This document shows, one piece after another, positions 17,193-25,373 of a stretch of DNA of 64,000 nt; position 1 is the stretch's first letter; each line of letters begins with the position of its first letter. The DNA comes from Amycolatopsis anabasis. Lineage in GTDB: Bacteria > Actinomycetota > Actinomycetes > Mycobacteriales > Pseudonocardiaceae. Position numbers and translations under genes: made by a program. The notes under the pieces are model-generated. The model worked only from the letters and a program-made list of their open reading frames with translations, was not told the DNA's origin and made no database searches. The stretch spans positions 1 to 64,000 of the forward strand of contig NZ_VTHK01000014.1 of the NCBI RefSeq assembly GCF_009765355.1, given 5' to 3'.

Positions 17193-17819
17193 TCAGTGCT
17201 GGTGCGGTTCGGGCAGGCCGTGTGCCACGGCGTCGACCGCCGATTCCACGAGCGCGGCCAGCGGCTGGCGCCCTTCGCGCAGGTACCAGCGCCGGATCGC
17301 CGCTTGCAGGGCCCCGCCGACCACGGAATACAGCAGCGCCGGGTAGAAGTCGTCCACGGGATCGAGTCCCACCCGGCGGGCGATCGCCGCGATGATCGTG
17401 CGCTCGGCGTCGGCTTGGGCGACGATGATGCGCGAGATCAGGCCGGGGTGCTTCTCCAGCACCGACATGCGCATCAGCCACTCTTCGCGGTCGTTCTCGA
17501 TGACCTCGATGTCCTCGCGCAGCGCCGACATGAACGCCCGCAACGCCGTCAGTTCCGCGGGCGCGTCGATGACCCGGCCGGCGGTCCGCTCGGCGCGTTC
17601 GGCGTGATCCGGGTACGGGATCAGCACCGCGTCTTCCTTGCTCGCGAAGTAGTTGAAGAAGGTCCGGGCGGAAACCCCGACCTCGGCGCTGATGTCCTCG
17701 ACGGTCACGTGATCCAGACCGCGTGCGGCGACCAGGCGCACGGCGGTGGACGAGAGCGCGCGGTGCGTCTCGAACCGCTTGCGTTCGCGCAGGCCCATGG
17801 GCTGACCGGTCTGGGTCAT
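17193..17819 (-). CDS. TetR family regulator, first gene of the exporter operon
   Basis: The 208-residue protein contains a TetR HTH (RALSSTAVRLVAARGLDHVTVEDISAEVGVS in part, then ARTFFNYFASKEDA). The C-terminal domain contains a conserved-looking YPALLYSVVGGALQAAIRRW helix. ATG 17819 was chosen; upstream residues from 17855 would run into the operator. No good ribosome-binding site is seen, so the message may be leaderless. The near-perfect palindrome just upstream argues for autoregulation, with the MFS gene co-transcribed. Confidence 0.87.
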   Translation of the reverse strand: MTQTGQPMGLRERKRFETHRALSSTAVRLVAARGLDHVTVEDISAEVGVSARTFFNYFASKEDAVLIPYPDHAERAERTAGRVIDAPAELTALRAFMSALREDIEVIENDREEWLMRMSVLEKHPGLISRIIVAQADAERTIIAAIARRVGLDPVDDFYPALLYSVVGGALQAAIRRWYLREGRQPLAALVESAVDAVAHGLPEPHQH

Positions 17820-17840
17820 GAGGCCACTGTAGCCAGGTGC

Positions 17841-17872
17841 TTTCACAGACTGCAAAATTGCAGTGTGTGAAA
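17841..17872. promoter_or_regulatory. TetR operator, 15-bp inverted repeat
   Basis: TTTCACAGACTGCAA, two bases, then TTGCAGTGTGTGAAA form an inverted repeat with a single mismatch in 15 positions. It ends 21 nt before the TetR start, covering the expected promoter. Length and placement are typical of TetR autoregulation. Confidence 0.78.
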
Positions 17873-17876
17873 TCGG

Positions 17877-18046
17877 TTACCGGGAGCCGGTGGTGAACAG
17901 CGCGCGCAACCGACCCCGGGCGGACCCGCCGAGCTTGGGAAACACCTTGTACAGGTGGCGTTCCCGCTCGGTCAGCACGTCGCCGACGAGCCACCGGCCG
18001 CGCGGAGTTCGCCGCGCTCCAGTTCCTCCCGCCGTCCGATGAACAT
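17877..18046 (-). pseudogene. Short frameshifted coding remnant, unrecognised
   Basis: On the minus strand an ATG at 18046 reads MFIGRREELERGELRAA. A one-base shift then gives RWLVGDVLTERERHLYKVF, continuing to a TAA at 17877. The two pieces join smoothly and have coding-like composition, suggesting a decayed gene or gene end. I do not recognise the family. The rest of the 17873-18170 interval shows nothing beyond the upstream region of the next gene. Confidence 0.35.
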
Positions 18047-18170
18047 GGCGTCACGCTAAGAACCCCAGCGCGGAGAGGGAACTCAGGCGAGCGCGCCCCC
18101 AACCATTCGCGATCTTCACCAGTCAGTAGAGGTGCGCGATACGAACAGCGGTTCGCGTGAGGAGGGAACA

Positions 18171-18818
18171 GTGCAGATGGTCAGTGCCGACGAGGTGCGG
18201 GAACTCTTCGATCAGCACATCGCGTTCGGCGACGAGGCCGTGCGCCGGGCGGTCCAAACCCCCGGCGGCGAGGAACTCACCGTCGAGACGAACCAGGCGG
18301 AGTACGTGGTCCGGGTGCGGCCGAAGTTCCTGCGCCTGGGCAGCGAGCCCTGGATCCGCACCCTGGTCGTCGCGGAACGGACCGACCGGCCGCCGGCCGG
18401 CGCGCCGGAGACCTTCGTCGTGGCCGTGCAACGGGACGGCCAGGCCCTGCCACTGTACAAGAAGCCGGTCGTGGCCACCCTCGGCAAGCGATTGCACGAC
18501 GGCCTCGATCCGGTCGCCTACGGCGAGGTGCTCGCGCGCTACCACCCGTGGACCTCGGCCTGGGTCGACGTGATCACCGTGCCGCGGCAGCTGACCCGGG
18601 AGTTCGGCGGCACCGATCTGCCGGCCCCGCCCCTGCCGCTGCTGACCGCGAGCGGCGAGGCGCTGCGGCTCACCTTCCACTCCCGGGAGATCCACCGGAC
18701 CGGCTCGGGGGGATCGCGGGTGCTGAGCATCCGTTCGTGGGAGGTCCGCTCGTGGCGTGACCGGCCGGCCTCGTGGAGTTCGGAACTCGTCGTCCGGGAC
18801 GCGCTGCTCGACCCCTAA
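18171..18818 (+). CDS. Hypothetical protein, convergent partner of the trypsin-STAND gene
   Basis: The 215-residue product is soluble, without signal peptide or membrane segment. It is mixed alpha/beta, rich in tryptophan and arginine toward the C-terminus (SIRSWEVRSWRDRPASWSS). I do not recognise a domain. The GTG at 18171 follows GGAGGG by four bases; the ATG at 18177 is an alternative with ten-base spacing. The stop overlaps that of the convergent trypsin-nSTAND gene by four bases. A functional link is possible but rests only on adjacency. Confidence 0.7.
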   Translation: MQMVSADEVRELFDQHIAFGDEAVRRAVQTPGGEELTVETNQAEYVVRVRPKFLRLGSEPWIRTLVVAERTDRPPAGAPETFVVAVQRDGQALPLYKKPVVATLGKRLHDGLDPVAYGEVLARYHPWTSAWVDVITVPRQLTREFGGTDLPAPPLPLLTASGEALRLTFHSREIHRTGSGGSRVLSIRSWEVRSWRDRPASWSSELVVRDALLDP

Positions 18819-20851
18819 CGCGAGGACTGGACCAGCAGGACGGTGATCAGCGAGGTCGCCACGATCCCCAGCACGATCAGCACGACCGCGAGCGCGCGTC
18901 TTCGGTTCCGGGCGGCGCGGCCCCGGCCGACGAACTCGTGCTGGAGCGCGGAATGGTCCGCGCCGCGGAGCGCGAGCCAGCGCCGGGCGTCGGCCAGCAC
19001 CGTCCCGTGGGGCAGCAGGTCCCGGTGCCGCCCCGACGCTTCCCACCGGACGATCTGCTGGTCCAGGTATTCGCGCCAGCGCAGGAATTCCAGGTCCGAC
19101 TCGAGCAGGGTGCGCAGCCGCGGCCAGTGGTCGATCAGGGCCTGGTGGGCGAGTTCGACGATCGGGCGCCCGTCGACGCCTTGCCCGAGGACCAGCAAGC
19201 GGCCGCGGGCCAGCCGGTCGACCAGCACGCGGATGTCCGGGGGCAGCTCGTCGAGGGCCACCGCGCGGCGGGCGAAACTGGTTCCGGCGGGCCGCGCGAG
19301 CATGGTGAACAGCCGCCGCAGCCGCTCGCCGTCCGCCAAGCCGGGGAAACCGGCGAGGATCCGTTCCGCCGCCTGGGTCACCGCGCCGGTCACCCCGCCG
19401 AGCCGGGCATAGGCCTCGGTGGTCAGGTAACCACCCGCGCGCTGTTCCCACAGTTCGGTGAGCAGCGATTCGACCAGGGGGAGCTGGCCGGGTTCGGTGC
19501 CCGCGTCGTCCAGGATCCGTTCCACGAGCCCGGGTTCGAAGTACAGGCCGGGGGCGTGCGCGGTCGGGCCGACGATCGCGTCGCGCAGCTGGGTCCGGTT
19601 CATCGGGGCGACCGAGACGATCGCCGCGTCGGTCGACCCGGCGGTCTCCGGCGTGAGCAGATCGCCGAGCGCCTGCCAGCGCAGGGTGAAGATCACCCGC
19701 AGCGGCCGGAACTCGCTTTCCGCCTCGATCAGCGCGATCAGCAGGCGCATCAGTTCCCGGGCCGCGGTCCGGTCGTTGGCGGCGAACTCCTCGAACTGGT
19801 CGAGGAACAGCACGGGGCTGGTGTCACCGGCCCGCTCGGCGAGTTCGGCGGCCAGCGACCGGATCGTCAGGGAACCCGTGCGCCGCAACGCATCGAGCGC
19901 ATCCGCCTGCTGGAGCTGTTCGGCGGGCTCGAGTTCGGGATAGAGCAGCAGCGCGAGCGCGACGGCGAACGAGACCCTCCCCGCGGCGTTCGGGGCGGGG
20001 CGGAACTCGGCGATCCGCGCGCCGCTCGCGCGCAGGCGGGGCAGCAGGCCCGCGCGCACCAGCGAGGATTTGCCGGTACCGGAATCGCCGAGCACGGCGA
20101 CCAGCGGCCGCCGCTCGACGGCGTCGACGAGCCGCACGATGTCGTCTTCGCGGCCGTAGAAGAACGCGGCATGCCGTTCGTCGAAGTACTTCAGCCCGCG
20201 GTACGGATTCGGCAGCAACTCGGGATCGATCCCGAGCACGTCCTCGATCGGGATGAGGTAGGCGGTCGCCGCGAGCAGGCCGCGGTCGGCGGCGACGGTC
20301 ATGCCGACCACGGCGTTGACGTCCGCGTCCCACACCGGGGAACCGCTGAATCCCTCGACGATCGCCTGCCCGTTCGGCGCGCCGTGCAACTGGATCCAGC
20401 GGGTGCCCTGCTTGTCGCGGAACTCGCCGCACGCCCACACCCCGTCCCGCATGCCGTCGGGGAAACCGAGGACCCGGAACTCGTGGCCCCACGGCCGTTC
20501 CGCCCGCCGCAGCGGCGGCACGCGCGCCGGAACCGGGGGCGGCTCGACGAGTTCGAGCACCGCGACGTCACCGGTGCCGTTGGGCCGGATGGGCGACCAT
20601 TCCCGCACCCGCGCGGAAATCCGGGCGGGTTCGAGCTCGCCGGCGAGCGGGAAGTCGACCGACAGCAGGCCGGTCGGCGCGCGGCGCTGCTCGGGGTCCC
20701 CGCCCAGCGCCGCGGTCACCACGTGCGCGCAGGTCGCCACCCGGGTGGGGCCGATGAGGAATCCCGCACCGGCCACGCGCGCCGAAGCGTCCACAATCCG
20801 GGCGATCGACTGGCCCATCGGGCCGTGGTCGTACTGCGACCGGTCTCGCAT
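18815..20851 (-). CDS. Trypsin-like protease fused to nSTAND1 NTPase, membrane-anchored
   Basis: The 678-residue protein starts with a trypsin-like domain (about 12-210) with a plausible triad: H43 in CAHVV, D95 in GDVAVLEL, S169 in GFSGSPVW. An nSTAND1-type ATPase follows, opened by NPYRGLKYFDERHAAFFYGR. It has Walker A GDSGTGKS (255-262) and Walker B VLFLDQFEEF (347-356). The winged-helix and helical STAND region ends near 640. A single C-terminal membrane helix (about 653-673) follows basic residues, so the bulk is probably cytoplasmic. No WD40 or TPR sensor repeats are present, unlike many STAND proteins. This layout is associated with signalling or biological-conflict systems; the trigger and substrate are unknown. 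Confidence 0.88.
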   Translation of the reverse strand: MRDRSQYDHGPMGQSIARIVDASARVAGAGFLIGPTRVATCAHVVTAALGGDPEQRRAPTGLLSVDFPLAGELEPARISARVREWSPIRPNGTGDVAVLELVEPPPVPARVPPLRRAERPWGHEFRVLGFPDGMRDGVWACGEFRDKQGTRWIQLHGAPNGQAIVEGFSGSPVWDADVNAVVGMTVAADRGLLAATAYLIPIEDVLGIDPELLPNPYRGLKYFDERHAAFFYGREDDIVRLVDAVERRPLVAVLGDSGTGKSSLVRAGLLPRLRASGARIAEFRPAPNAAGRVSFAVALALLLYPELEPAEQLQQADALDALRRTGSLTIRSLAAELAERAGDTSPVLFLDQFEEFAANDRTAARELMRLLIALIEAESEFRPLRVIFTLRWQALGDLLTPETAGSTDAAIVSVAPMNRTQLRDAIVGPTAHAPGLYFEPGLVERILDDAGTEPGQLPLVESLLTELWEQRAGGYLTTEAYARLGGVTGAVTQAAERILAGFPGLADGERLRRLFTMLARPAGTSFARRAVALDELPPDIRVLVDRLARGRLLVLGQGVDGRPIVELAHQALIDHWPRLRTLLESDLEFLRWREYLDQQIVRWEASGRHRDLLPHGTVLADARRWLALRGADHSALQHEFVGRGRAARNRRRALAVVLIVLGIVATSLITVLLVQSSR

Positions 20852-21076
20852 AACGGCAATCCCTCTCCCCTGGGAGTGTCCGTCGGGCAGATTACCGGTC
20901 CGCGGTCACGCGGTGTTGACTGTGCGCGCGTCCGGATTCGCGTAGCCAGGCCGTGACTTGCGCAGGCCCCGCACCTGGAGCAGGTCAGCGGCCCGCCTCC
21001 GCAAATCCGGGGCCTTCGGCCCAAGCGCGCGCCGGGTCACCTCGAGCGGACACCCACGTCTCTCGCCACACGCGCG

Positions 21077-21817
21077 TCAGGCAACTGGACGCAATTGCCG
21101 GATCGCCTCGTTCCTGCGGAGTTTGCGATGCGCGTTCCAGCGGCAGCGTTTCGCGGTGCCGACCGCGATGCCCAGGTGACCGGCGGCGTCGGAGAGGGTG
21201 TAGCCGTCGCGGTCGACCAGCAGCATCACGTCCCGTTCCCGCGGGGACAGCTGGGCCAGCGCCCGCGCCATCACGAGGTTCTGGACCACGCGGTCCTCCA
21301 GGGACGGGCGGTCGTCGGGGATCAGCGTGTCGAGTTCGGTCTCCGGGGAAGCCGCGACAAAACGCATTTCCCGGTGCCGGATCTCCTGGCCGACCCGCGT
21401 TCGGGACTCATTTCGGACCGCGGTGCGCAAATATGCGCCGAGCGCCTCGGGATCGCGCAATTCCGGAAGCCTGGTCAGCACTTTGCGCATCACTTCCTGG
21501 ACGACCTCGCTGACGTCCTCGGGGGAGTGCAGGTACCGGCGCGCCTCCTTCACCAAGGTGGCGCGGTTTTCCGTGTAGTACTGCTGGACACGCAGGTACA
21601 GCTCGGTGCCGGGATCCCGGGCGATCCGCACGATCCCCGAGCGCGCGGACTGGTCCGCCGCGATCCGCGCGGCGCCCGCCAGCCACCGCGGATCGAAAGC
21701 GCGCAACAAACCGACCAGCCAGTCCGGCAATTGTTCTTCCGGTGGCGGCTCGTCATCGAGTTCGTTCAACACAGGCCTCCCCTGACGCGCGGCGGCGTCC
21801 CTGAATGTCGCGGTCAT
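21077..21817 (-). CDS. Sigma-70 family RNA polymerase sigma factor (ECF-like)
   Basis: The 246-residue protein has a region-2 segment (YYTENRATLVKEARRYLHSP...DVSEVVQEVMRKVL) and a region-4 HTH (LSPRERDVMLLVDRDGYTLS...AGHLGIAVGTAKRC). It carries an N-terminal extension of about 75 residues that is acidic and proline-rich (ELDDEPPPEEQLPDW). No anti-sigma gene is adjacent, so control may be through the extension or transcription. It lies 225 nt upstream of the trypsin-STAND gene on the same strand, but the gap suggests separate transcription. An in-frame GTG further in is an alternative start. Confidence 0.84.
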   Translation of the reverse strand: MTATFRDAAARQGRPVLNELDDEPPPEEQLPDWLVGLLRAFDPRWLAGAARIAADQSARSGIVRIARDPGTELYLRVQQYYTENRATLVKEARRYLHSPEDVSEVVQEVMRKVLTRLPELRDPEALGAYLRTAVRNESRTRVGQEIRHREMRFVAASPETELDTLIPDDRPSLEDRVVQNLVMARALAQLSPRERDVMLLVDRDGYTLSDAAGHLGIAVGTAKRCRWNAHRKLRRNEAIRQLRPVA

Positions 21818-21877
21818 ATCGAGTCAGACGGGTACGGGTGGTAAATAGTTGGGGAAACACGGGAAGTTCTTCGTGCT

Positions 21878-22474
21878 TCACGGAAGGTTACCGCCGAGGA
21901 GGCGATCGAGGAACTCTTCGACCGCGGCCTCGCTGGTGCGGGCCGCCGTTTCCGGATCATCGGCGCGCGCGATGAGCAGCGCGGCTTCGGTGAGCGAGGC
22001 GAGCAGCATGTGCGCGAACGGGACGGCGAACTCGGCGGGGATCCGGCCCGCGCTCGCGACCGCGCGGAGGGCGGCCTTGATCCGGCCCAGGATCTGCTTC
22101 TCGTCGAGTGCGCGCCAGCGTTGCCAGCCGAGGACCGAGGGGGCGTCGATCAGCATGACGCGCTGCACGACCGGGTCGCCCGCCAGCCGGAGCCAGGCCA
22201 GGCACCCGGCGCGCAGGGACGCCACCGGATCCCGTTCGGCTCGCGCGACCGTCGCCAGTTCCGCGTCGGTCTTCGCGCCGAGATCCTCGAGCACGGCTTC
22301 GAAGAGGCCCTCCTTGCCCGCGAAGTGGTGGTAGATGGCGCCCCGGCTCACGCCGGATTCGTGGATGACCGCCTCGATCGACGTGTCCTCGTAGCCGCGT
22401 TCGGCGAACAGCCGGGTCCCGATCGCGATCAGTTGTTCACGGGTGGCCCGGCCGCGCTCGACCCGTTTGTTCAT
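21878..22474 (-). CDS. TetR family repressor (AcrR-like), divergent to hydrolase
   Basis: The 198-residue protein has a typical AcrR/TetR HTH (LIAIGTRLFAERGYEDTSIE...SGVSRGAIYHHFAGKEGLF) and a TetR_C-type helical domain with MLIDAPSVLGWQRW. It diverges from the alpha/beta hydrolase gene at 22567. The 92-nt gap holds two copies of ACCGAC-N-GTCGGT arranged as one large palindrome, a textbook arrangement for a TetR repressor acting on itself and the hydrolase. Confidence 0.91.
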   Translation of the reverse strand: MNKRVERGRATREQLIAIGTRLFAERGYEDTSIEAVIHESGVSRGAIYHHFAGKEGLFEAVLEDLGAKTDAELATVARAERDPVASLRAGCLAWLRLAGDPVVQRVMLIDAPSVLGWQRWRALDEKQILGRIKAALRAVASAGRIPAEFAVPFAHMLLASLTEAALLIARADDPETAARTSEAAVEEFLDRLLGGNLP

Positions 22475-22492
22475 GGGCGCCCTTCCGCACGG

Positions 22493-22522
22493 TTGACATA
22501 CCGACTGTCGGTCTAGAACTAT
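22493..22522 (+). promoter_or_regulatory. Promoter of the alpha/beta hydrolase gene
   Basis: TTGACA (22493-22498) and AACTAT (22517-22522) are separated by 18 bases, a good -35 and a fair -10. The first operator copy lies inside the spacer, so repressor binding would exclude RNA polymerase. Confidence 0.5.
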
Positions 22523-22540
22523 GAACCGACAGTCGGTATG
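22497..22540. promoter_or_regulatory. Paired TetR operators ACCGAC-N-GTCGGT
   Basis: Each half (22497-22512 and 22525-22540) contains a perfect 13-bp palindrome ACCGAC-N-GTCGGT. The two halves are exact 16-bp reverse complements of each other (CATACCGACTGTCGGT). Centres are 25 bp apart. The site lies between the divergent TetR and hydrolase genes. Confidence 0.85.
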
Positions 22541-22566
22541 TAACGTAGTCGTCTGCGAGGAGCATC

Positions 22567-23430
22567 ATGGACCGCGCCGAATTCGCCGCGTGCCGCGGCC
22601 GGGTGGAGACGGAACTGGGCGAGATCGGGTACGTCGACACCGGGTCCGGGCCGGTCGCCCTGTTCGTGCACGGCGTCGGCACCGGCGCCTACCTGTGGCG
22701 CAACGTCCTCGGCGCGCTGCGCGGCGAGCGGCGCTGCGTCGCGCTGGACCTGCCGCTGCACGGCGCCAGCCCCGCCCGGCCGGGGCAGGACTTCTCGTTG
22801 CCCGGCCTGGCCGCGGTGGTCGAAGCCTGCTGCGAAGCGCTCGAGCTGACCGGTTTCGACCTGGTCGCCAACGACACCGGAGGCGCGGTCGCGCAGGTTT
22901 TCGCCACTCGTCGCCCTGATCTGCTGCGCACCTTCGCCCTGACCAACTGCGACGCCCACGACAACCTGCCGCCCGAGGCGTTCCGGCCGACCGTCGAACT
23001 GGCCGAGCGCGGCCGGATCGCCGCGCTGGCGCCGCGGATCACGGCGAACTTCGAACTGGGCCGGCCGGCCATCGGCGCCGGGTACGAACACCCGGACCGG
23101 CTCGACGTGGCGACGATCCGCGAATACCTCGAACCGCTCTACCGCACGCCCGAGCGCGCCCGCGAGTTCGAGCGGTTCCTCACCTCGCTGAAGGGCGAGG
23201 ACCTCCTGGCCGTCGAGCCCGAGCTGGCGAAACTGGAAGTGCCGACGCTGATCGCCTGGGGCACCGGCGACCAGTTCTTCGAGACGCGCTGGGCGTACTG
23301 GCTCCGCGACACGATTCCCGGGGTCACCGAGGTGGCCGAGATCGAGGGCGGGAAGCTGTTCTTCCCCGACGAGCGCGCCAGCGAACTGGTGGCGCTGTTG
23401 CGGCGGCACTGGGCCGCCCAAGCGGGATGA
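22567..23430 (+). CDS. Alpha/beta hydrolase with Asp nucleophile
   Basis: The 287-residue hydrolase has the core strand VALFVHGVGTGAYLWR with oxyanion HG. The nucleophile elbow is VANDTGG, giving D103 as in haloalkane dehalogenase or epoxide hydrolase-like enzymes. The acid strand is IAWGTGDQFF. The usual catalytic histidine position reads EGGKLFFPDE, where no histidine is present. The enzyme may be catalytically unusual or inactive, or belong to a subgroup using another base. It is controlled by the divergent TetR gene, so its substrate may be the inducer. A small ArsR gene follows 42 nt downstream. Confidence 0.83.
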   Translation: MDRAEFAACRGRVETELGEIGYVDTGSGPVALFVHGVGTGAYLWRNVLGALRGERRCVALDLPLHGASPARPGQDFSLPGLAAVVEACCEALELTGFDLVANDTGGAVAQVFATRRPDLLRTFALTNCDAHDNLPPEAFRPTVELAERGRIAALAPRITANFELGRPAIGAGYEHPDRLDVATIREYLEPLYRTPERAREFERFLTSLKGEDLLAVEPELAKLEVPTLIAWGTGDQFFETRWAYWLRDTIPGVTEVAEIEGGKLFFPDERASELVALLRRHWAAQAG

Positions 23431-23472
23431 TCTTGGCTCCACCGGAGGGAGATCGACTGCTATCGTGTCCGG

Positions 23473-23820
23473 ATGGACGCCAACCTGGCCTTCGACGCCC
23501 TCGCCGACGAGGTGCGCCGGGAGATCCTGTCGGTGCTTTCCCAGCACGGCGAATGCAGCGCCGGTGAGATCGCGCGCAACATCGACCGGGTTGGCCGCAC
23601 CACGGTTTCCAGTCACCTGCGGGTCCTGCGCACCTCCGGGGTGGTCGTCGAACGCAAAGAGGGCCGGAACCGTTTCTACGCCCTGAATTCGGCGGGTCCC
23701 GCTCGAGACGCGCTGGAATTCCTGCAAGACTTGTTCCAGTCTTCGCTGAAGGATCTGAAATCGACCGCGGAAGCGGGTGTCCGCTCCGAATCGGGGGAGT
23801 CTGGCCGAAGGGCGGGGTAG
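23473..23820 (+). CDS. ArsR/SmtB-type HTH regulator
   Basis: The 115-residue protein is a winged helix: ADEVRREILSVLSQHGECSA, recognition region TTVSSHLRVLRTSGVV, and wing ERKEGRNRFYAL. No metal-binding cysteine pair (CxC or ELCVCD) is present, so metal sensing is unlikely. It ends three bases before the start of the SRPBCC-AmiC fusion gene, implying an operon. In this family such regulators are often followed by an SRPBCC gene, which fits the N-terminal domain of the neighbour. Proposed role: local repressor of the unit. Confidence 0.85.
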   Translation: MDANLAFDALADEVRREILSVLSQHGECSAGEIARNIDRVGRTTVSSHLRVLRTSGVVVERKEGRNRFYALNSAGPARDALEFLQDLFQSSLKDLKSTAEAGVRSESGESGRRAG

Positions 23821-23823
23821 CGC

Positions 23824-25299
23824 TTGGGATCGGTGGTTCTCGCCGCCGAGGAGTCGATCGGGGCGGCGCCGGAAGAGGTGTTCGACCTCTTCGGAACCGA
23901 CGCCGGAGCGGGCTGGCTGTTCGACGCCGAATGCGATCTGCTGACCCTGGGGTCGGTAGTGACGATGAACCTCCCCCTCGGGCGCGGTGGCCGCCGGGAG
24001 ACCGTCCAAGTCCTGGGCCGCATCGCCGGTCTGGTCCCCAACCGCCAGATCGTGGTTTCGCACGACCAGCCGTGGCGGGGCCGGTTGCGGATGGTCTTCG
24101 AATCCGCGGGCCCGCGCGCCACCCGGGTCCGGCTGACCGCGCACGTGGAGGACGGGGGCATCGAATGGCTTGCCCGGCGCGCCGGGTGGCCCGCGCCGGA
24201 ACCGCCGTCCGACGGCACGCACCGGATCGGGTTGATCACCAGCCTGTCCGGGCCGGCGGCCGTGTCCACCATCGCCTGCGACCACCTCGCGGAGATGGCG
24301 GTGAACGAGATCAACGCCGACGGCGGCATCCTCGGCCGCCCGGTCCGGCTGTTCGTCGCCGACGACGCGACCGATCCCCAGGTCGGCGCGATGGAGGCGC
24401 GGCGCCTGCGCCGCATGGGCTGCCGCGTGCTGATCGCGAGCGCCACCTCGGCCACCTTCACCGGGATCCAGCACGCGGTCGGGAACACCGGGATTCCCTT
24501 GGTGCACGCGGTGATCAACGAGGGCGGCGCCGGGCCGGGGCACGTCTTCCGGCTCGGGGAGCGGCCCGGCGACCAGGTGCGCGCGGCGGCCGGTCGCCTG
24601 ATGAAGGAGACCGGCGGCCGGAACTGGTTCTTCATCGGGGACGACTACTCGTGGTCGCACGGGGCGCACCACGCGGCGCGCGGCGTGCTCGCCGAGTCCG
24701 GCAACGACGTCGTGGACGAGCACTATGTTCCTTTGGGGACAAGGGATTTCGCGCCGATCATCGAACGGATCGAGAAGTCCGGGGCCGATCTGGTGCTGTC
24801 CACCCTCGCCGGGGCGGACGAGGTCGCCTTCCAGCGGCAGAGCCTGGCGATGGGGTTGCGGGACCGCTGCCGGACGTTGTCCCTGCTGCTCGACGAATCG
24901 ACCCGGGAACGGATGGGCGACCGCGCGGCGGCGGGCCTGTGGACCTCGCTCGGGTACTTCCAGCAACTGCCCTCCCAGCGCAACAAGGAGTTCCTCGCCG
25001 AGTACCGCCGGAGCTTCGGCCGCTGGGCGCCGCCGGTGTCGTCGATGGCCGAATCGACGTACGCGGCGGTCCACCTCTACGCCGCCGCGGTGCGCGCGGT
25101 CCGCGGGGACGACTCCGCGCAGGTGGTCCGGGAACTGCACCGGCTGCGCGCCGATCTGCCCCGCGGCGAGGTCGAACTCGCCGGGCCGCACGCGTTCCGG
25201 CAACAGCTGCACCTCGCCGAGGCGAGCCCGGGCGGCTTCAAGGTGCTCGACCCCGCACGCTCATCGGGTGTAATTCCCCGACACAACCCGTCAATCTGA
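23824..25299 (+). CDS. Fusion of SRPBCC domain and AmiC-like ligand-binding protein
   Basis: The 491-residue protein has two parts. Residues 1 to about 135 resemble an SRPBCC (AHSA1-like) fold: ESIGAAPEEVFDLF, then alternating strands ending RVRLTAHVEDGG. From about 138 on it is a type I periplasmic-binding fold like AmiC/FmdD branched-chain amide sensors: HRIGLITSLSGP, VNEINADGGILGRPVRLFVA, GADLVLSTLAG. There is no signal peptide, so it is cytoplasmic. AmiC in Pseudomonas senses amides and controls amidase expression; here an amidase gene follows directly. The start is uncertain: TTG 23824 or GTG 23833. I infer an amide-responsive sensor working with the ArsR protein. Confidence 0.78.
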   Translation: MGSVVLAAEESIGAAPEEVFDLFGTDAGAGWLFDAECDLLTLGSVVTMNLPLGRGGRRETVQVLGRIAGLVPNRQIVVSHDQPWRGRLRMVFESAGPRATRVRLTAHVEDGGIEWLARRAGWPAPEPPSDGTHRIGLITSLSGPAAVSTIACDHLAEMAVNEINADGGILGRPVRLFVADDATDPQVGAMEARRLRRMGCRVLIASATSATFTGIQHAVGNTGIPLVHAVINEGGAGPGHVFRLGERPGDQVRAAAGRLMKETGGRNWFFIGDDYSWSHGAHHAARGVLAESGNDVVDEHYVPLGTRDFAPIIERIEKSGADLVLSTLAGADEVAFQRQSLAMGLRDRCRTLSLLLDESTRERMGDRAAAGLWTSLGYFQQLPSQRNKEFLAEYRRSFGRWAPPVSSMAESTYAAVHLYAAAVRAVRGDDSAQVVRELHRLRADLPRGEVELAGPHAFRQQLHLAEASPGGFKVLDPARSSGVIPRHNPSI

Positions 25300-25308
25300 C
25301 GACACCCG

Positions 25309-25337
25309 TTGACGCGTTTTTCCCGCTTCCCTACGAT
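25309..25337 (+). promoter_or_regulatory. Promoter of the amidase gene
   Basis: TTGACG (25309-25314) and TACGAT (25332-25337) are spaced by exactly 17 bases. The start codon lies 36 nt beyond the -10. The promoter gives the amidase its own transcript despite lying behind the sensor gene. Confidence 0.6.
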
Positions 25338-25373
25338 CTGATCTTCATAGAACGACGAGCGTCAGGAGGCCGC

